Assembly (NCBI GenBank): GCA_036744635.1
Contig: DAIOHQ010000100.1
Span: 1-16,071, forward strand
Direction: 5' to 3'
Source: DAIOHQ01 sp036744635
Lineage (GTDB): Bacteria; Planctomycetota; Phycisphaerae; Tepidisphaerales; Tepidisphaeraceae
DNA: 16,071 bases
A program made the translations under genes and the position numbers. This document shows positions 1 through 6,597 of the stretch, one piece after another. Position 1 is the stretch's first letter; each line of letters opens with the position of its first letter. Below the pieces are notes generated by a model. The model saw only the letters and a program-made list of their open reading frames with translations. It ran no database searches and had not been told where the DNA came from.

Positions 1-112
1 TGAGTACACCTGCCACTCATCCAGCCATGACAGACAAGAATGTCTGCCCCACCAGGATTGAGCATACCTGCCACTCATCCAGCCATGGCAGACAAGAATG
101 TCTGCCCCACCA
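1..112. repeat. Two tandem copies of a 54-bp palindrome-bearing repeat
   Basis: Positions 1-54 and 59-112 are near-identical direct copies with a 58-bp period; I count three mismatches in 54 bases. Each ends in a hairpin-forming core. In copy 2 the arms are GGCAGACA (87-94) and TGTCTGCC (99-106) around a 4-base loop, followed by CCACCA. A third copy lies in inverted orientation at 15697-15738 and shares the TGAGTACA head and the same palindromic core. Copy 1 begins at the window edge, so more copies may lie upstream. The repeat sits downstream of the stop codon of the ketoacyl synthase. No coding role is apparent. Confidence 0.85.
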
Positions 113-137
113 AATCAAGGCGAACCTATCTAAAGCG

Positions 138-1382
138 TCACACATCTACTTGTACCACCAGCGCACTGTTTTTACTGCCGAAGGCGATGCAATTACAGAG
201 GGCGGCGCGGGCGGCGGCTTTTCTGGCGAGGTTGGGGATGTAGTCGAGATCGCAGTGGGGGTCGGGGCGGTCGAGGTTGATGGTGGGATGGAGGAAGCCG
301 CCGCGCAGGGAGAGGATGGTGGCGGCGAGGCCGGCGGCGCCGCAGGCGCCCTGGGGGTGGCCGATCATCGACTTGGTGGAACTCATGGGAATGCTTCCCG
401 CCCGCGTGCCGAAGCATTTCTTGACGGCGGCGGTTTCCATGCGGTCGTTCAGTTCCGTGCCGGTGCCGTGCAGGTTGATGTAGCCGATGTCCTCGCGGGA
501 GAGATTGGCATCCGCCAGGGCCAGTTCCATCGCCCGCACCGGCTCGACGACGTCCGGGGCGATCTGGACGCGATGGAAGGCGTCGCAGGTGGAGGCGTAG
601 CCGGCGAGTTCGGCGAGGATGGCGGCGCCGCGGGCGAGGGCGTGGCCGCGTTCTTCGAGGATGAACATCCAGGCGCCTTCGCCGAGGACGAAGCCGTCGC
701 GGTCGATGGAGAAGGGGCGGGAGGCCTGGGCGGGATTTTCCCAGCGGCGGGTGGAGATGACGCGCATCTTTTCGAAGGCGGTGAGGATGCCTTCGGCGAT
801 GGGGGCATCGGCGCCGCCGGCCAGCATCATCGGAGAAATGCCAGCGCGGATGAGGTGCATGGCGTAGCCGAGGGCGTCGGTGCTGCTGGTGCAGCCGGTG
901 GAGAGAACGTGGGAGGGGCCGCGCAGGTGCAGGGCGATGGAGAGTTCGCTGGAGAGGTTGCCGTGAGTGCCGCCGGTGATGGAGAAGAGGGAGCCTTTGT
1001 TTTCCAGGAAGAAGGCGCGGTATTGCTCTTCGACGAAGGCCAGGCCGCCGCCGCCGGTGCCGAGGGCGACGCCGATTTGGCGCTGATGGGTAAGGTCATC
1101 GGGAGCGAGAGTGATGTTGGCATGGGCGAGGGCTTCGCGGGAGGCGGCGAGGGCGAGGTGGACCATGCGCGGGACGCGGCGGGATTCGGCGGCATCCATC
1201 ACGGTGAGGGGATCGAAATTGAGGACCTGGCCGGCCACGCTGGAGCGGAGCTTTTCGGTGTTGATGTTCTGGAGTGCGGAGATGCCGGACTTGCCGTCGC
1301 GGCAGGCGGCGGCGAAGGATTCCGCGCCGACGCCATTGGGGCTGATGACGCCGATGCCGGTAATGACGACGCGGTTCTTCAA
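138..1382 (-). CDS. Beta-ketoacyl-ACP synthase (FabF/KAS II-like)
   Basis: This condensing enzyme of the thiolase superfamily extends an acyl chain with malonyl-ACP in fatty-acid or related lipid synthesis in the cytoplasm. The 414-residue length is typical for FabF. The catalytic triad is complete: Cys164 in STGCTSS, His305 in NLHGTGT and His342 in STKSMIGHPQG, with the conserved Lys337 beside it. The C-terminal FGS gate (401-403) is present. The reading frame opens with TTG at 1382-1380, preceded by GGAGAG about five bases upstream. An in-frame stop lies a few codons further up and there is no ATG between, so the TTG start is well supported. No acyl carrier protein or other fab gene is adjacent in the window. 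The active-site Cys argues against a chain-length-factor role. Whether it serves primary fatty-acid synthesis or a specialised lipid cannot be told. Confidence 0.93.
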   Translation of the reverse strand: MKNRVVITGIGVISPNGVGAESFAAACRDGKSGISALQNINTEKLRSSVAGQVLNFDPLTVMDAAESRRVPRMVHLALAASREALAHANITLAPDDLTHQRQIGVALGTGGGGLAFVEEQYRAFFLENKGSLFSITGGTHGNLSSELSIALHLRGPSHVLSTGCTSSTDALGYAMHLIRAGISPMMLAGGADAPIAEGILTAFEKMRVISTRRWENPAQASRPFSIDRDGFVLGEGAWMFILEERGHALARGAAILAELAGYASTCDAFHRVQIAPDVVEPVRAMELALADANLSREDIGYINLHGTGTELNDRMETAAVKKCFGTRAGSIPMSSTKSMIGHPQGACGAAGLAATILSLRGGFLHPTINLDRPDPHCDLDYIPNLARKAAARAALCNCIAFGSKNSALVVQVDV

Positions 1383-1476
1383 GGGCGCTCTCCAGAAAGG
1401 AAGTGCATGATCTTAGGGCATGAGGCAAGGGGAGGCCATGATGGGGATTTTGGAACGCGCACTGGCAATCCTTCCT

Positions 1477-1535
1477 CGTAGCACGGGCGTCCCGCCCGTG
1501 TTTACCGCGGACACGGGCGAGACGCCCGTGCTACG
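1477..1535. repeat. Nested inverted repeat (large hairpin) in a divergent intergenic region
   Basis: Arms at 1477-1501 and 1511-1535 are 25 bases each and match at 24 of 25 positions around a 9-base spacer. Each arm is itself partly palindromic (CACGGGC and GCCCGTG), so the element could fold as a cruciform or a two-hairpin structure. It lies between the divergently transcribed ketoacyl synthase and STAS genes. Similar GC-rich REP-like units are common between genes in Planctomycetota and Verrucomicrobiota. It has no T tract on either side, so it is not a classical terminator. Confidence 0.85.
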
Positions 1536-1667
1536 GGAATCGCATGCACTGGTATTCAATCGGGGCGAGGATTACACTGCCCTTCCATCACCGGCGGGGC
1601 ACTGGCCGCGGGCGATGGTGGTGGGTGGTTCAATTCTCGGTGCATCTGGCAAAAGGAAGGCCACTGC

Positions 1668-2030
1668 ATGAATCTGAAGTTGATATCAATCGAGTCCAAT
1701 GGCGTGATCCGGATCGCCTCGGAGGGGAACATCACGGCCGCGGATTTTCGCGGCGAGGCGCCCAATCCGATGGAAGGGGTAATCGGCAGCACCTGGGCGA
1801 ACAACCGGGTGCTGCTGGATTTTGAGAAGACCGATTACATCGATTCCAGCGGGGTGGGCTGGCTGATCTCCACCAACGGGGACTTCAAGCGCCAGGGGGG
1901 CAAGCTGATCGTGCATTCGATTCGGCCGCAGGTGCGGCAGTTGCTCGACCTGCTGAAAGTGGGAAAAGTGGTTTCGCTGGTGGAGAACGAGGCCGCGGCG
2001 ACCGCTCTGGTCAACGGAGGACAAAAGTGA
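1668..2030 (+). CDS. STAS-domain protein, anti-sigma factor antagonist-like
   Basis: This is a 120-residue single STAS domain of the SpoIIAA/RsbV class. In that family an anti-sigma factor kinase phosphorylates a serine, and the unphosphorylated form frees a sigma factor or another partner. The motif DYIDSSGVGWLI (56-67) aligns with the SpoIIAA phosphorylation site, making Ser60 the predicted phosphoacceptor. The ATG at 1668 follows AAGGAAG at good spacing. The stop overlaps the GTG start of the next gene by four bases (GTGA), so the two proteins are almost certainly made together. No anti-sigma kinase or PP2C phosphatase is in the window. The pairing with a secretion ATPase suggests that this STAS protein regulates that machinery rather than a sigma factor; this is inference. 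Confidence 0.9.
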   Translation: MNLKLISIESNGVIRIASEGNITAADFRGEAPNPMEGVIGSTWANNRVLLDFEKTDYIDSSGVGWLISTNGDFKRQGGKLIVHSIRPQVRQLLDLLKVGKVVSLVENEAAATALVNGGQK

Positions 2031-3253
2031 GCGAAAGCAGCAAGCATCAGCTCGTGGATATCGGCCGGGCCAGTCCGGAAACCGCGGTGGCGAAGTTGAT
2101 CGACCACGCGGTGACCCTGCGGGCCAGCGATATTTTCTTCGTCACGAACGAACAGCACGTGGCGGTGCAAATCCGGCACCTGGGGATCGTACGGACGATC
2201 AGCATCATTCCCGCCGAGGTGGGTAAGAAATGCCTGGCGCACATCAAGGCCAATGCGGGCATGGACGTCAGCGAGAAGCGCCGGCCGCTGGATGGGCGGT
2301 GGATTTACGAGCACGGCGATGGTTCGGTGGACCTGCGCATAAACGTGATCCCGACGCTGTACGGCGAGGATTTCGCAATCCGCCTGCTATCGCGCGGGGC
2401 GGCGCTCTATGCCCTGGAAAACCTGGGGATGTCGCGCGAGCAGAAGGACAAGTACGAGGCGATGGTGAACAGCCCCAGCGGGCTGATTCTGATCACCGGG
2501 CCGACGGGATCGGGCAAAACGGCGACGCTGTATTCCTCGCTGATCAAGCTGAATGACGGCAAGCGGAAGATCAACACCATCGAAGACCCGATCGAATATG
2601 CGGTGGATGGGCTGCGGCAGTCGCAGGTGAACAGCGCGGTGGATGTGGGATTTCCCGAATTGCTGCGCAGCGTGCTGCGGCAGTCGCCGGACGTGATCAT
2701 GGTCGGAGAAATTCGCGACGCCGACACCGCCCAGACGGCGGTTCACGCGGCCAACAGCGGCATCCTGGTGTTTGCCACCCTGCACGCTCCCAGCGCGGCC
2801 GGGGCGGTGCAGTCGATGCGCAGCCTCGGAGTGCATTCGCATTTCCTATCGACCAGTTTGCGCGGGGTGGTTGGCCAGCGGCTGGTGCGGACGCTCTGCC
2901 CGGAGTGCAAGGTGAGCTTTGATCTGACCGATTCGCCGGGCACGTTCGAGGAGTTCAAGCCGTGGCTCAAGGAGGGAGAGGGAACGAGGCTGTTCGCGGC
3001 CAAGGGGTGCGAGGCGTGCGACATGCAGGGATATGCCGGGCGGACGGGGGTATTTGAGGTGCTGGCGGTGACGAAGAATATCCGCAACCTGATCTCGGAC
3101 GGCGCCCCCGCCCGCGCCGTCCGCGAGACCGCGATGAAGGAAGGCATGCTCGATTTCCGCACGGCGGCGCTGCTGAAAGTCGCCCGCGGCGAAACCAGCA
3201 CCGAGGAAGTGTTCCGGGTGATCCCATCGGAGCATCTGCTGCTGGAAGATTGA
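2027..3253 (+). CDS. GspE/PilB-family secretion ATPase (type II secretion / type IV pilus)
   Basis: This is a hexameric traffic ATPase that would power pilin or pseudopilin assembly at the inner membrane. The protein has 408 residues. Visible elements in order: an N-terminal PAS-like N2 region with an altered signature (ASDIFF at 33-38 where ASDIH is usual); Walker A GPTGSGKT (158-165); the Asp box around NTIEDPIEY (183-191); the Walker B region DVIMVGEIRD (222-231) with Glu228; the His-box segment ending ATLHA; and a complete zinc tetracysteine, C291/C294 and C328/C331. It is shorter than PilB/GspE and lacks the N-terminal MshEN/N1 domain that usually docks to GspL or c-di-GMP. The tetracysteine argues against a PilT retraction ATPase. 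Start GTG 2027 follows GGAGG (2016-2020) and overlaps the STAS stop. No other secretion genes are adjacent. Confidence 0.93.
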   Translation: MSESSKHQLVDIGRASPETAVAKLIDHAVTLRASDIFFVTNEQHVAVQIRHLGIVRTISIIPAEVGKKCLAHIKANAGMDVSEKRRPLDGRWIYEHGDGSVDLRINVIPTLYGEDFAIRLLSRGAALYALENLGMSREQKDKYEAMVNSPSGLILITGPTGSGKTATLYSSLIKLNDGKRKINTIEDPIEYAVDGLRQSQVNSAVDVGFPELLRSVLRQSPDVIMVGEIRDADTAQTAVHAANSGILVFATLHAPSAAGAVQSMRSLGVHSHFLSTSLRGVVGQRLVRTLCPECKVSFDLTDSPGTFEEFKPWLKEGEGTRLFAAKGCEACDMQGYAGRTGVFEVLAVTKNIRNLISDGAPARAVRETAMKEGMLDFRTAALLKVARGETSTEEVFRVIPSEHLLLED

Positions 3254-3286
3254 GATCCGAAGCTTGGCTCGATCAGGAGAGATTGC

Positions 3287-3346
3287 ATGGCTGAGGGAAC
3301 CGACGCGACGTTTGCGTGTGAGAGTTGCGGGAAGCGGTATCGGTGA
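3287..3346 (+). pseudogene. Truncated 5' end of a zinc-ribbon gene
   Basis: An ATG at 3287 with a strong AGGAGA site six bases upstream opens a 19-codon frame. It encodes an N-terminal segment with a CESCGKRYR knuckle (Cys11 and Cys14), then hits TGA at 3344. Planctomycetal zinc-ribbon proteins usually begin like this and continue with a second knuckle of the KCKCG type, which does not follow in any plus frame. I therefore read it as the stub of a broken gene. It begins 33 bases after the secretion ATPase stop and may once have been co-transcribed with it. An unrelated short peptide remains possible. Confidence 0.4.
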
Positions 3347-3654
3347 CGGCGCGGGGGAGGGATGTAATGGGGAGCGGGCACGGCAAAATTTCGGGCAGCG
3401 GCGGCGGCAACGGGTTGGGACCGCGCCGGCCGCGCGGGCGATGGGTCAGGCGCGGCCAGCGCGGGCCGCGCGGGATCGGAGATTTCGTCGCCTGACGGGT
3501 CGCAGGTTTCTTCTTCGACATGCAGCGCTGCGTCGGGGACGGCGGTGAAGATGCGCCCGCACTTGCACTTGACCTTGCGCCCGGCATGCGCGGGTTTCCA
3601 AGTCAGGTGCTGCTGGCATGCCGGGCAGGAGAAGGTCGGGGAATGTGAGGGCAT
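3346..3654 (-). pseudogene. Zinc-ribbon protein (N-terminal part, C-terminus unclear)
   Basis: An ATG at 3654 (GGAG site eight bases upstream) opens a minus frame whose N-terminus is a clear zinc ribbon: Cys10 and Cys13 in CPAC, then Cys30 and Cys32 in KCKCG, with AGRKVKCKCG typical of planctomycetal zinc-ribbon proteins. A Pro/Ala/Arg-rich linker follows to about residue 100. The frame stays open to 2743, but from about 3346 onward it runs antisense over the zinc-ribbon stub and the end of the secretion ATPase. That part is unlikely to be genuine. I annotate only the credible portion, as a probably truncated gene facing the stub at 3287-3346. If it is intact, its true length would be 303 residues. 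Confidence 0.45.
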
Positions 3655-3780
3655 CACGCTGCTCCCAGGAACCTGCGCGATCATACCCGGTGGTGATGGA
3701 ATCGAGCAGCGCCGTGACGCAGCAGTCGAGGTTTGCGTGCGCGGAAAATTTGATCGTTCCGGCCACCGCGGCGAGCGGCC

Positions 3781-3786
3781 TATACT
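3781..3786 (+). promoter_or_regulatory. -10-like hexamer TATACT upstream of the ferritin-like gene
   Basis: TATACT, preceded by GGCC, lies 25 bases before the ATG at 3812. It resembles the hexamers before the antitoxin (6324), the small ORF (10379) and pcm (14687). No convincing -35 is seen at the usual distance. Confidence 0.4.
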
Positions 3787-3811
3787 CGGCGCTTCAACAA
3801 GGAGAAGGATC

Positions 3812-4285
3812 ATGGCAGCTTCCAAAGCACCGGCCGACAATCTCGTCACCCGCGAGCAGATGATCGCACTATTGAACGATGACCTGGAGCGGGAATATCA
3901 GGCGATCATCGCCTACGTGAATTACAGCCAGGTCTTGAGGGGGGCGGAGTACATGCACATCGCCAGGGAACTGGAGGTGCATGCCGGGGAGGAACTGTCG
4001 CACGCCCTGCAGATTGCCGGCCAGATCGACTATCTCGGCGGCATGCCGGCGGTGACGCCAAAGCCGGTGCGCACATCCGAGAAGGCGCAGGACATGCTGC
4101 GTTTCGACCTGGAGAACGAGAAGGAAACCATCCTGCAATATCGGCGGCGGATTCGCCAGGCCGACGCCATGGGAGAGTTCGCGCTGAGCGAGACCCTGCG
4201 CGAGATCGTCATTCAGGAACAGGAGCACCTGACGGACCTGGCGACGGCGCTGGGGATCGACGCCCCGGAAATTCCGGCGGGGTAA
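3812..4285 (+). CDS. Ferritin-like diiron protein (bacterioferritin-like)
   Basis: This 157-residue four-helix-bundle protein belongs to the ferritin-like superfamily, whose members oxidise and store iron or act as diiron peroxidases in the cytoplasm. The full diiron ligand set can be placed by analogy with Bfr: Glu28 in EYQAIIAY, Glu61 and His64 in EELSH, Glu105 in ETILQY, and Glu136 and His139 in EQEH. A bacterioferritin haem methionine cannot be assigned with confidence. The start at 3812 is chosen because AGGAG (3800-3804) lies just upstream and homology begins there, although the frame stays open upstream. A TATACT hexamer precedes it. The gene stands alone, with repeats downstream. Storage ferritin versus a smaller Dps-like or rubrerythrin-like role cannot be separated from sequence. 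Confidence 0.88.
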   Translation: MAASKAPADNLVTREQMIALLNDDLEREYQAIIAYVNYSQVLRGAEYMHIARELEVHAGEELSHALQIAGQIDYLGGMPAVTPKPVRTSEKAQDMLRFDLENEKETILQYRRRIRQADAMGEFALSETLREIVIQEQEHLTDLATALGIDAPEIPAG

Positions 4286-4304
4286 GCGATTCAGAAACGG
4301 GCAA

Positions 4305-4424
4305 TGGGTCAGTTTGAAATTTCCGGGTGCCACAGGTCGCGGTACTCCGAGACCTGTGCCGTGTAGCGACGCAGTAAGACACAGGTCCGCGAGTACGCCG
4401 ACCTGTGGCACCCAAACTGACCCA
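4305..4424. repeat. Composite inverted repeat with nested arms
   Basis: The outer arms TGGGTCAGTTTG (4305-4316) and CAAACTGACCCA (4413-4424) enclose a second pair of 34-base arms, 4325-4358 and 4380-4413. Those arms match almost perfectly, apart from a small G/C shuffle. Each inner arm has its own ACAGGTC/GACCTGT inverted repeat, so the element can fold at several levels. It lies 20 bases after the ferritin-like stop codon. There is no T tract. Confidence 0.85.
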
Positions 4425-4429
4425 CTACC

Positions 4430-4493
4430 CAGAAACGTGAAACGTGAAACATGAAGAGCGGCTAGCTAGCGCCTCTTCACGTTTCACGTTTCT
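4430..4493. repeat. Heptad-repeat hairpin
   Basis: The left arm is a run of 7-bp units (GAAACGT 4432-4438, GAAACGT 4439-4445, GAAACAT 4446-4452, then GAAGAGC). The right arm (4472-4493) is the inverted version with one unit fewer. A perfect palindrome GCTAGCTAGC (4461-4470) sits between them. The same GTGAAAC-type heptads recur at 15618-15638 and, inverted, at 15816-15829. Confidence 0.85.
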
Positions 4494-4503
4494 GAACGTT
4501 CTT

Positions 4504-4530
4504 CTCTGCGTCCTCTGCGCCGCCGCGGTG
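4504..4530. repeat. Short array of 9-bp units
   Basis: Units CTCTGCGTC (4504-4512), CTCTGCGCC (4513-4521) and the diverged GCCGCGGTG (4522-4530) follow the heptad hairpin. Similar 'CTCTGCGTCCTCTGCG' intergenic words occur in many unrelated bacterial genomes. No function is evident. With the two preceding elements, this accounts for most of the 4286-4610 gap. Confidence 0.6.
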
Positions 4531-4556
4531 AATCTGTCTTTTGGCGCATGACAAAT

Positions 4557-4580
4557 CCCCCGGCACGGGGATGCCGAGGG
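4557..4580 (-). terminator. Intrinsic terminator-like hairpin of the HU gene
   Basis: Read on the minus strand, a nine-pair stem (4572-4580 with 4557-4565, one G-T wobble) with a six-base loop is followed by ATTTGT. It lies 31 bases beyond the HU stop. The T tract is weak, so termination efficiency is uncertain. Confidence 0.6.
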
Positions 4581-4610
4581 ACTGTGTGATGCCGGAGGGC
4601 GGAGGGCGAA

Positions 4611-4931
4611 TTACTTCGCCATGTCCTTCAGCGCCTTGAGGGCGCGCACCTTGATCACCTTGCGGGCCGGCTTGGCCTTGAACATCTGCTCCTGCTTGGT
4701 GAAGGGGTTGATGCCCTTGCGCGCCGAGGTGGCGGGCTTGGTGATGACGTTGATCTTCATCAAGCCGGGCACGACAAACAGACCCGCGCCCTTCTTGCCG
4801 AGGCTCGACTTGATCTGCCCGGTGATGGACTCGAGGACCGCGGCCACCTGCTTGCGGGACAGGCCGGTCTCCTCGGCGGCGGACGCGAGGATCTCACTTT
4901 TGCTGGGCGCTTTGCCATTGGCTGCTGCCAT
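4611..4931 (-). CDS. HU-family DNA-binding protein
   Basis: This 106-residue nucleoid-associated protein of the HU/IHF superfamily would bind and bend DNA as a dimer. The N-terminal helices (about 10-45, KSEILASAAEETGLSRKQV) match the HU dimerisation fold. The DNA-binding arm contains RKGINPFT (71-78), equivalent to the GRNPxT motif with its intercalating proline, and the C-terminus KVRALKAL matches the last helix. It has a short Ala/Lys-rich N-terminal extension. ATG 4931 follows GGAG with eight bases spacing. A sigma70-like promoter lies at 4988-5016 and a terminator-like hairpin follows, so it is probably a single-gene unit despite sharing direction with the jelly-roll gene upstream. Confidence 0.92.
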   Translation of the reverse strand: MAAANGKAPSKSEILASAAEETGLSRKQVAAVLESITGQIKSSLGKKGAGLFVVPGLMKINVITKPATSARKGINPFTKQEQMFKAKPARKVIKVRALKALKDMAK

Positions 4932-4987
4932 GATGCTGCTCCTTCAATTGAGGGAATGGAACCAAAAACCGTACAAACGTGGGGGAA

Positions 4988-5016
4988 AGTATGGCCGAAG
5001 AGGGCTTTGCCTGCAA
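4988..5016 (-). promoter_or_regulatory. Candidate sigma70-type promoter of the HU gene
   Basis: On the minus strand, TTGCAG (5016-5011) and CATACT (4993-4988) are separated by exactly 17 bases. The predicted start of transcription would leave a leader of about 50 bases before the HU ATG. It sits in the 121-base gap between the jelly-roll gene and HU. Confidence 0.5.
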
Positions 5017-5052
5017 TATCCCCGACAAAAATCTTGTGGGATGGCTCGGGCG

Positions 5053-6210
5053 TCACCGTTCCCTGGTGATGACCTGCTCCAGAACCGGTTCACGGACCGC
5101 CGGGGCGGGCGCGGCGCTGACCGGCGGCGCCTTGAGCCATTCCAGCAGGGTTTCGGCCCGCCCGGCCGCCTCCGGCATGGCTTCGCTGGCCGCCTTTTCC
5201 AGCGGTGGAATCGCCAGCTCGCCCAGCCGCTTCAGCAACTCGCCGGCCCCGATCCGCACCTTTTCATCGTCATCCCCGAGCATGTCCACCAGCGCTGTGA
5301 TGCGCTTCTCCACCTGCTCGCGCGGGGTATCGCCAAAGCCTTTCGTCCAGGCTTCCTTCTCATCGTATTTTTTCGCCACGCTCGTCAGTTGCGACACCTT
5401 CACCCAGTTCAGAGCGACTACCGCGCGCCAGGTGTAAATCGTGGGCTGGCGGGGCGCTTCGCGGTCATAGCCCGGCTGGAGCGGCTGCTGGCCGATCAGT
5501 TGATCGTCCACATAGCCGCGCACCTGCCCATCCCGCACCTCCAGGCGCACCTTGTACCATTTGTCCTTTTCGATCCGCGGCTGGTTCGATATCGTGACCT
5601 GCGCGAACCTTCCGCCGGCCTGGGCGTTGGGCCCGCTCCAGATCGAGTTGACCTGGTTATTCTGTCCGCCGAACTGAAAGCCCGGTCCTTCGCCGGGCAG
5701 GCCGGTGAAGATGCTTAAATCGCACCCGCCCGCCGTCGTCATCTTCCCGGTAAACTCGATCGAGAAATCCCCCTTCACCGCGGGACCGACCGCCAGCATG
5801 GCATCCTGATCGGAAGCATCCAGCAGCAGAACATCGCGCTCGCCGTCTTTCTGCAATGTCGCGCTATTATCTTTTGGTTTTCCTTCCCCCATCAATTTGA
5901 CGTCCCAGGAAGGCTTGGCGGACTTATTGAATTGTTCATCGACGATGGTCTTCCAGCCGACGCCGCTGGTGGCCTCGCGATAGGCGGCACATTGCTCCTG
6001 CAGCACCGCGAACTCGCGCAGGCGCGGCGGCAGAGACTCAGCCGGGAGCGTGGTTGCCCCTGGATCCTTCCGCGGCGGGTTGGCCGGCGCCGCCACCGGC
6101 TTCTTCGTCAGCGCCTGCGCCTTCACCTCCAGCCGCACATTCTGGCCGAGGACGAACTGCCCCCCTGTCAAGATACCCACCAGCATGATTGCGGTCATGA
6201 TCCCACGCAT
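5053..6210 (-). CDS. Exported jelly-roll (LamG/DUF1080-like) protein with HEAT-like C-terminus, copy 1
   Basis: This 385-residue protein has an N-terminal signal peptide (hydrophobic stretch 5-22, MTAIMLVGILTGGQF), a Pro/Lys-rich linker, a concanavalin-like jelly-roll region from about 85 to 265, and a C-terminal HEAT-like segment (about 300-350, with LVDMLGDDDEKVRIGAGELL). The jelly-roll part resembles the DUF1080/LamG domains abundant in Planctomycetota, often linked to glycan binding or hydrolysis, but no catalytic motif is recognisable. The start at 6210 is preferred over 6282 because GGAG lies five bases upstream and the signal peptide begins there. It is clearly paralogous to 7000-8103, with the same domain order. 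The toxin-antitoxin-like cassette lies between the two. Substrate unknown; likely periplasmic. Confidence 0.75.
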   Translation of the reverse strand: MRGIMTAIMLVGILTGGQFVLGQNVRLEVKAQALTKKPVAAPANPPRKDPGATTLPAESLPPRLREFAVLQEQCAAYREATSGVGWKTIVDEQFNKSAKPSWDVKLMGEGKPKDNSATLQKDGERDVLLLDASDQDAMLAVGPAVKGDFSIEFTGKMTTAGGCDLSIFTGLPGEGPGFQFGGQNNQVNSIWSGPNAQAGGRFAQVTISNQPRIEKDKWYKVRLEVRDGQVRGYVDDQLIGQQPLQPGYDREAPRQPTIYTWRAVVALNWVKVSQLTSVAKKYDEKEAWTKGFGDTPREQVEKRITALVDMLGDDDEKVRIGAGELLKRLGELAIPPLEKAASEAMPEAAGRAETLLEWLKAPPVSAAPAPAVREPVLEQVITRER

Positions 6211-6323
6211 AGACGCTCCGGTTGGCCGGAAATGATACCATATTCCAGGGCAAAAGGGCGAAATTGTCGCCCCTTGCGGCAATCATGGCCTGTCCTCGAT
6301 AGGACTTGATTTCTTTCATCGGC

Positions 6324-6329
6324 TATAAT
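6324..6329 (+). promoter_or_regulatory. Perfect -10 hexamer TATAAT before the antitoxin gene
   Basis: TATAAT in the context CGGCTATAATC lies 28 bases before ATG 6358. Transcription from it would start after the alternative ATG at 6331, which supports 6358 as the real start. No good -35 is visible; TTGATT at 6306 is only 12 bases away. Confidence 0.5.
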
Positions 6330-6357
6330 CATGCCGGTTGACGGAACGGAGCGACTC

Positions 6358-6597
6358 ATGACCTATCGCGGAAAAATCGAAAAGGGCCTGTTGGTCATCG
6401 AAGAGCCGATTGCCTTCCCCGAGGGCACGCAAGTGACCGTTGATATCGCACCGGTTCAAGAAGCGATGGAGCAAGGTGTCTCGCTCTATCAACGGTACAA
6501 GAGCATCATCGGCATTGCTCCTGACCTGCCGGATGACATGGCGAAGAATCACGATCACTATGCACACGGCGCGCCCAAAGGAATCGACAGCAAATGA
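6358..6597 (+). CDS. Antitoxin-like small protein (partner of PIN protein)
   Basis: This 79-residue protein begins MTYRGKIEKGLLVIEEP and continues FPEGTQVTVDI. It is a small beta-rich segment resembling the AbrB-like or DUF104-type antitoxins that accompany VapC/PIN toxins. In such modules the antitoxin binds DNA through its N-terminus and wraps the toxin with its acidic C-terminus. ATG 6358 has GGAG (6348-6351) six bases upstream and a TATAAT hexamer, so it is favoured over the in-frame ATG at 6331. Its TGA overlaps the ATG of the PIN reading frame (ATGA at 6594-6597), the usual coupling of such pairs. The assignment rests on motif resemblance and on the neighbour. Confidence 0.72.
   Translation: MTYRGKIEKGLLVIEEPIAFPEGTQVTVDIAPVQEAMEQGVSLYQRYKSIIGIAPDLPDDMAKNHDHYAHGAPKGIDSK

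Noticed and set aside
27..1481. 484-codon plus-strand open frame opposite the ketoacyl synthase
   Set aside because: It is Gly/Ala/Glu-rich antisense sequence over a clear KAS with complete catalytic residues; its start lies in repeats.
2743..3849. 368-codon minus frame as a complete gene
   Set aside because: Only the zinc-ribbon part from 3654 to about 3346 looks like protein; the rest is antisense to the secretion ATPase.
4621..5718. 365-codon plus frame across HU and jelly-roll copy 1
   Set aside because: It is antisense to two better supported genes and has no domain signature.
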